The position numbers and the translations under genes are program-made. DNA of 7,397 nt, taken from CAYWHE01 sp964458125 (GTDB lineage: Bacteria; Bacteroidota; Bacteroidia; AKYH767-A; OLB10). The stretch lies in assembly GCA_964458125.1 (NCBI GenBank), contig CAYWHE010000206.1, forward strand, positions 1 through 7,397. The letters run 5' to 3'. Of this stretch, positions 6,759 to 7,397 are shown in pieces. Position 1 is the first letter of the stretch, and each line of letters opens with the position of its first letter. The notes beneath the pieces are model-generated. The model worked only from the letters and a program-made list of their open reading frames with translations. It did not search any database and was not told the DNA's origin.

Positions 6759-7397
6759 GACTGCAGCAGGCAAACGGTATGGTTGAAGCCCTGGAAATGA
6801 TTGTACACCAGAATGGTTCTGACCGGTGCATGTACCGGAGCCTGCAGTGAAACAACGGCGGGTACGCGCTGTTTCTTCAGTATGTTTGAGGCCAGCCAGA
6901 TGGCAAAGGAGGATGCGGTAGGATACTCACCGCACAACTGTTTAAATCCACCGGTGGCCACGGATGGAAATAATTGCTGTTGAACATCCCGGTATACCCG
7001 GTCCGACAGCTGATCTCCGTTCCATCCGTAAAGAATGAGATCGATGTCCGCGGCCTCAACCCGGCATTTCTCCAGAAAGCGCAGTACAAAGCCATTTATT
7101 TCCTCACCTGAATCCGGGCTTAGCAACATATCCAAACCAGGAATCCTTGCATAACTATTGTCTTGTTTTACACTTCCCGCCAGAAAAAAAGCCGCACCTT
7201 CGCCAAACACGGTTCCCTTTCCCGGATGCTGAAACAATGCCAGACTTTCCGGGGGATCTTTCCGGATCAAACCCAGTCTTTTTAAAATCAAAATGGTATG
7301 GGGCGTCAGTTCATCCACTCCTCCGACCAGGACATTTTCGGCGATGCCCTCCTCCAACTGCATCTGCGCATCCATCAGGGCCAGTTCAAAAGAGAAT
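6752..7397 (-). CDS. Ketosynthase-fold protein lacking catalytic residues (5' end off the window)
   Basis: The frame is open to the right edge, so the N-terminal half is missing; the ATG at 7375 is internal. The 214 visible residues match the C-terminal half of beta-ketoacyl-ACP synthases: 'ENVLVGGVDE' aligns with FabF 'DVMVAGGAEK', 'FGEGAAFFL' with 'LGDGAGMLVL', and 'PTASSFAIWLA' with 'LLGAAGAVESI'. The catalytic positions differ. The FabF 'AHGTSTP' region reads YGWNGDQ (7010-7030), and 'TGHLLG' reads CGEYPT (6917-6934), so both catalytic His are absent. The Gly-rich 'NSFGFGGTN' near the C-terminus reads NHFQGFN. Chain-length-factor-like or structural partners of true ketosynthases show comparable losses. 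Such short ketosynthase-like proteins are, as I recall, found in Bacteroidota flexirubin/aryl-polyene-type clusters. The gene is followed by the overlapping deacetylase, so it probably belongs to an operon entering from the right. Confidence 0.82.
   Translation of the reverse strand, partial: FSFELALMDAQMQLEEGIAENVLVGGVDELTPHTILILKRLGLIRKDPPESLALFQHPGKGTVFGEGAAFFLAGSVKQDNSYARIPGLDMLLSPDSGEEINGFVLRFLEKCRVEAADIDLILYGWNGDQLSDRVYRDVQQQLFPSVATGGFKQLCGEYPTASSFAIWLASNILKKQRVPAVVSLQAPVHAPVRTILVYNHFQGFNHTVCLLQSC

Noticed and set aside
6759..6773. TTG start at 6773 for the deacetylase
   Set aside because: The ATG at 6758 directly precedes the basic residues and first helix and gives a compact 7 bp overlap with the upstream stop; the TTG adds only five residues lying in the upstream gene.
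6877..7095. Minus-strand frame of 72 codons inside the ketosynthase-like gene
   Set aside because: It is in another frame of the same strand within a gene showing clear ketosynthase-fold similarity, and it has no domain features.

Overview
The window looks like a Bacteroidota chromosome fragment, probably Chitinophagales or Sphingobacteriia-like. It comes from a draft assembly, because a 100-N scaffold gap sits at 5611-5710. The evidence is two large secreted proteins built from SprB-type repeats, a YPNP-type start of a type IX secretion (T9SS) sorting domain, a TATTTTTG promoter element of the Bacteroidota TAnnTTTG type, and no clear Shine-Dalgarno sequences.

Left half: two long genes diverge from a ~295 bp intergenic region (2741-3035). 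The minus-strand gene runs from 2740 off the left edge, with 913 codons visible and no stop. It encodes a secreted reprolysin-like (M12B-type) zinc metallopeptidase with a complete HExxHxxGxxH site and a tail of Ig/SprB repeats. The usual Met-turn methionine is replaced by Gln. The plus-strand gene starts at 3036. It encodes a choice-of-anchor-B/LVIVD protein followed by a carboxypeptidase-regulatory-like domain, four SprB repeats plus one Ig-like module, and the first part of a T9SS C-terminal sorting domain, which is cut by the gap. Both proteins carry closely related repeat modules and are probably exported together to the cell surface or medium.

Right part: about 280 bp after the gap contain no gene I can support, apart from a possible tail of the plus-strand gene. 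Then come two overlapping minus-strand genes, read from right to left. The first is the C-terminal ~214 residues of a ketosynthase-fold protein in which both catalytic His positions, and apparently the Cys position, are replaced. The second is a membrane-anchored NodB-type polysaccharide deacetylase that overlaps it by 7 bp. This pairing suggests the end of a flexirubin/aryl-polyene-like fatty acid or polyketide operon, but the rest of the operon lies outside the window.

I see no mobile element, CRISPR array, tRNA or rRNA. I did not find a clearly new multi-gene system. The most unusual features are the altered Met-turn in the protease and the catalytically dead ketosynthase coupled to a deacetylase.
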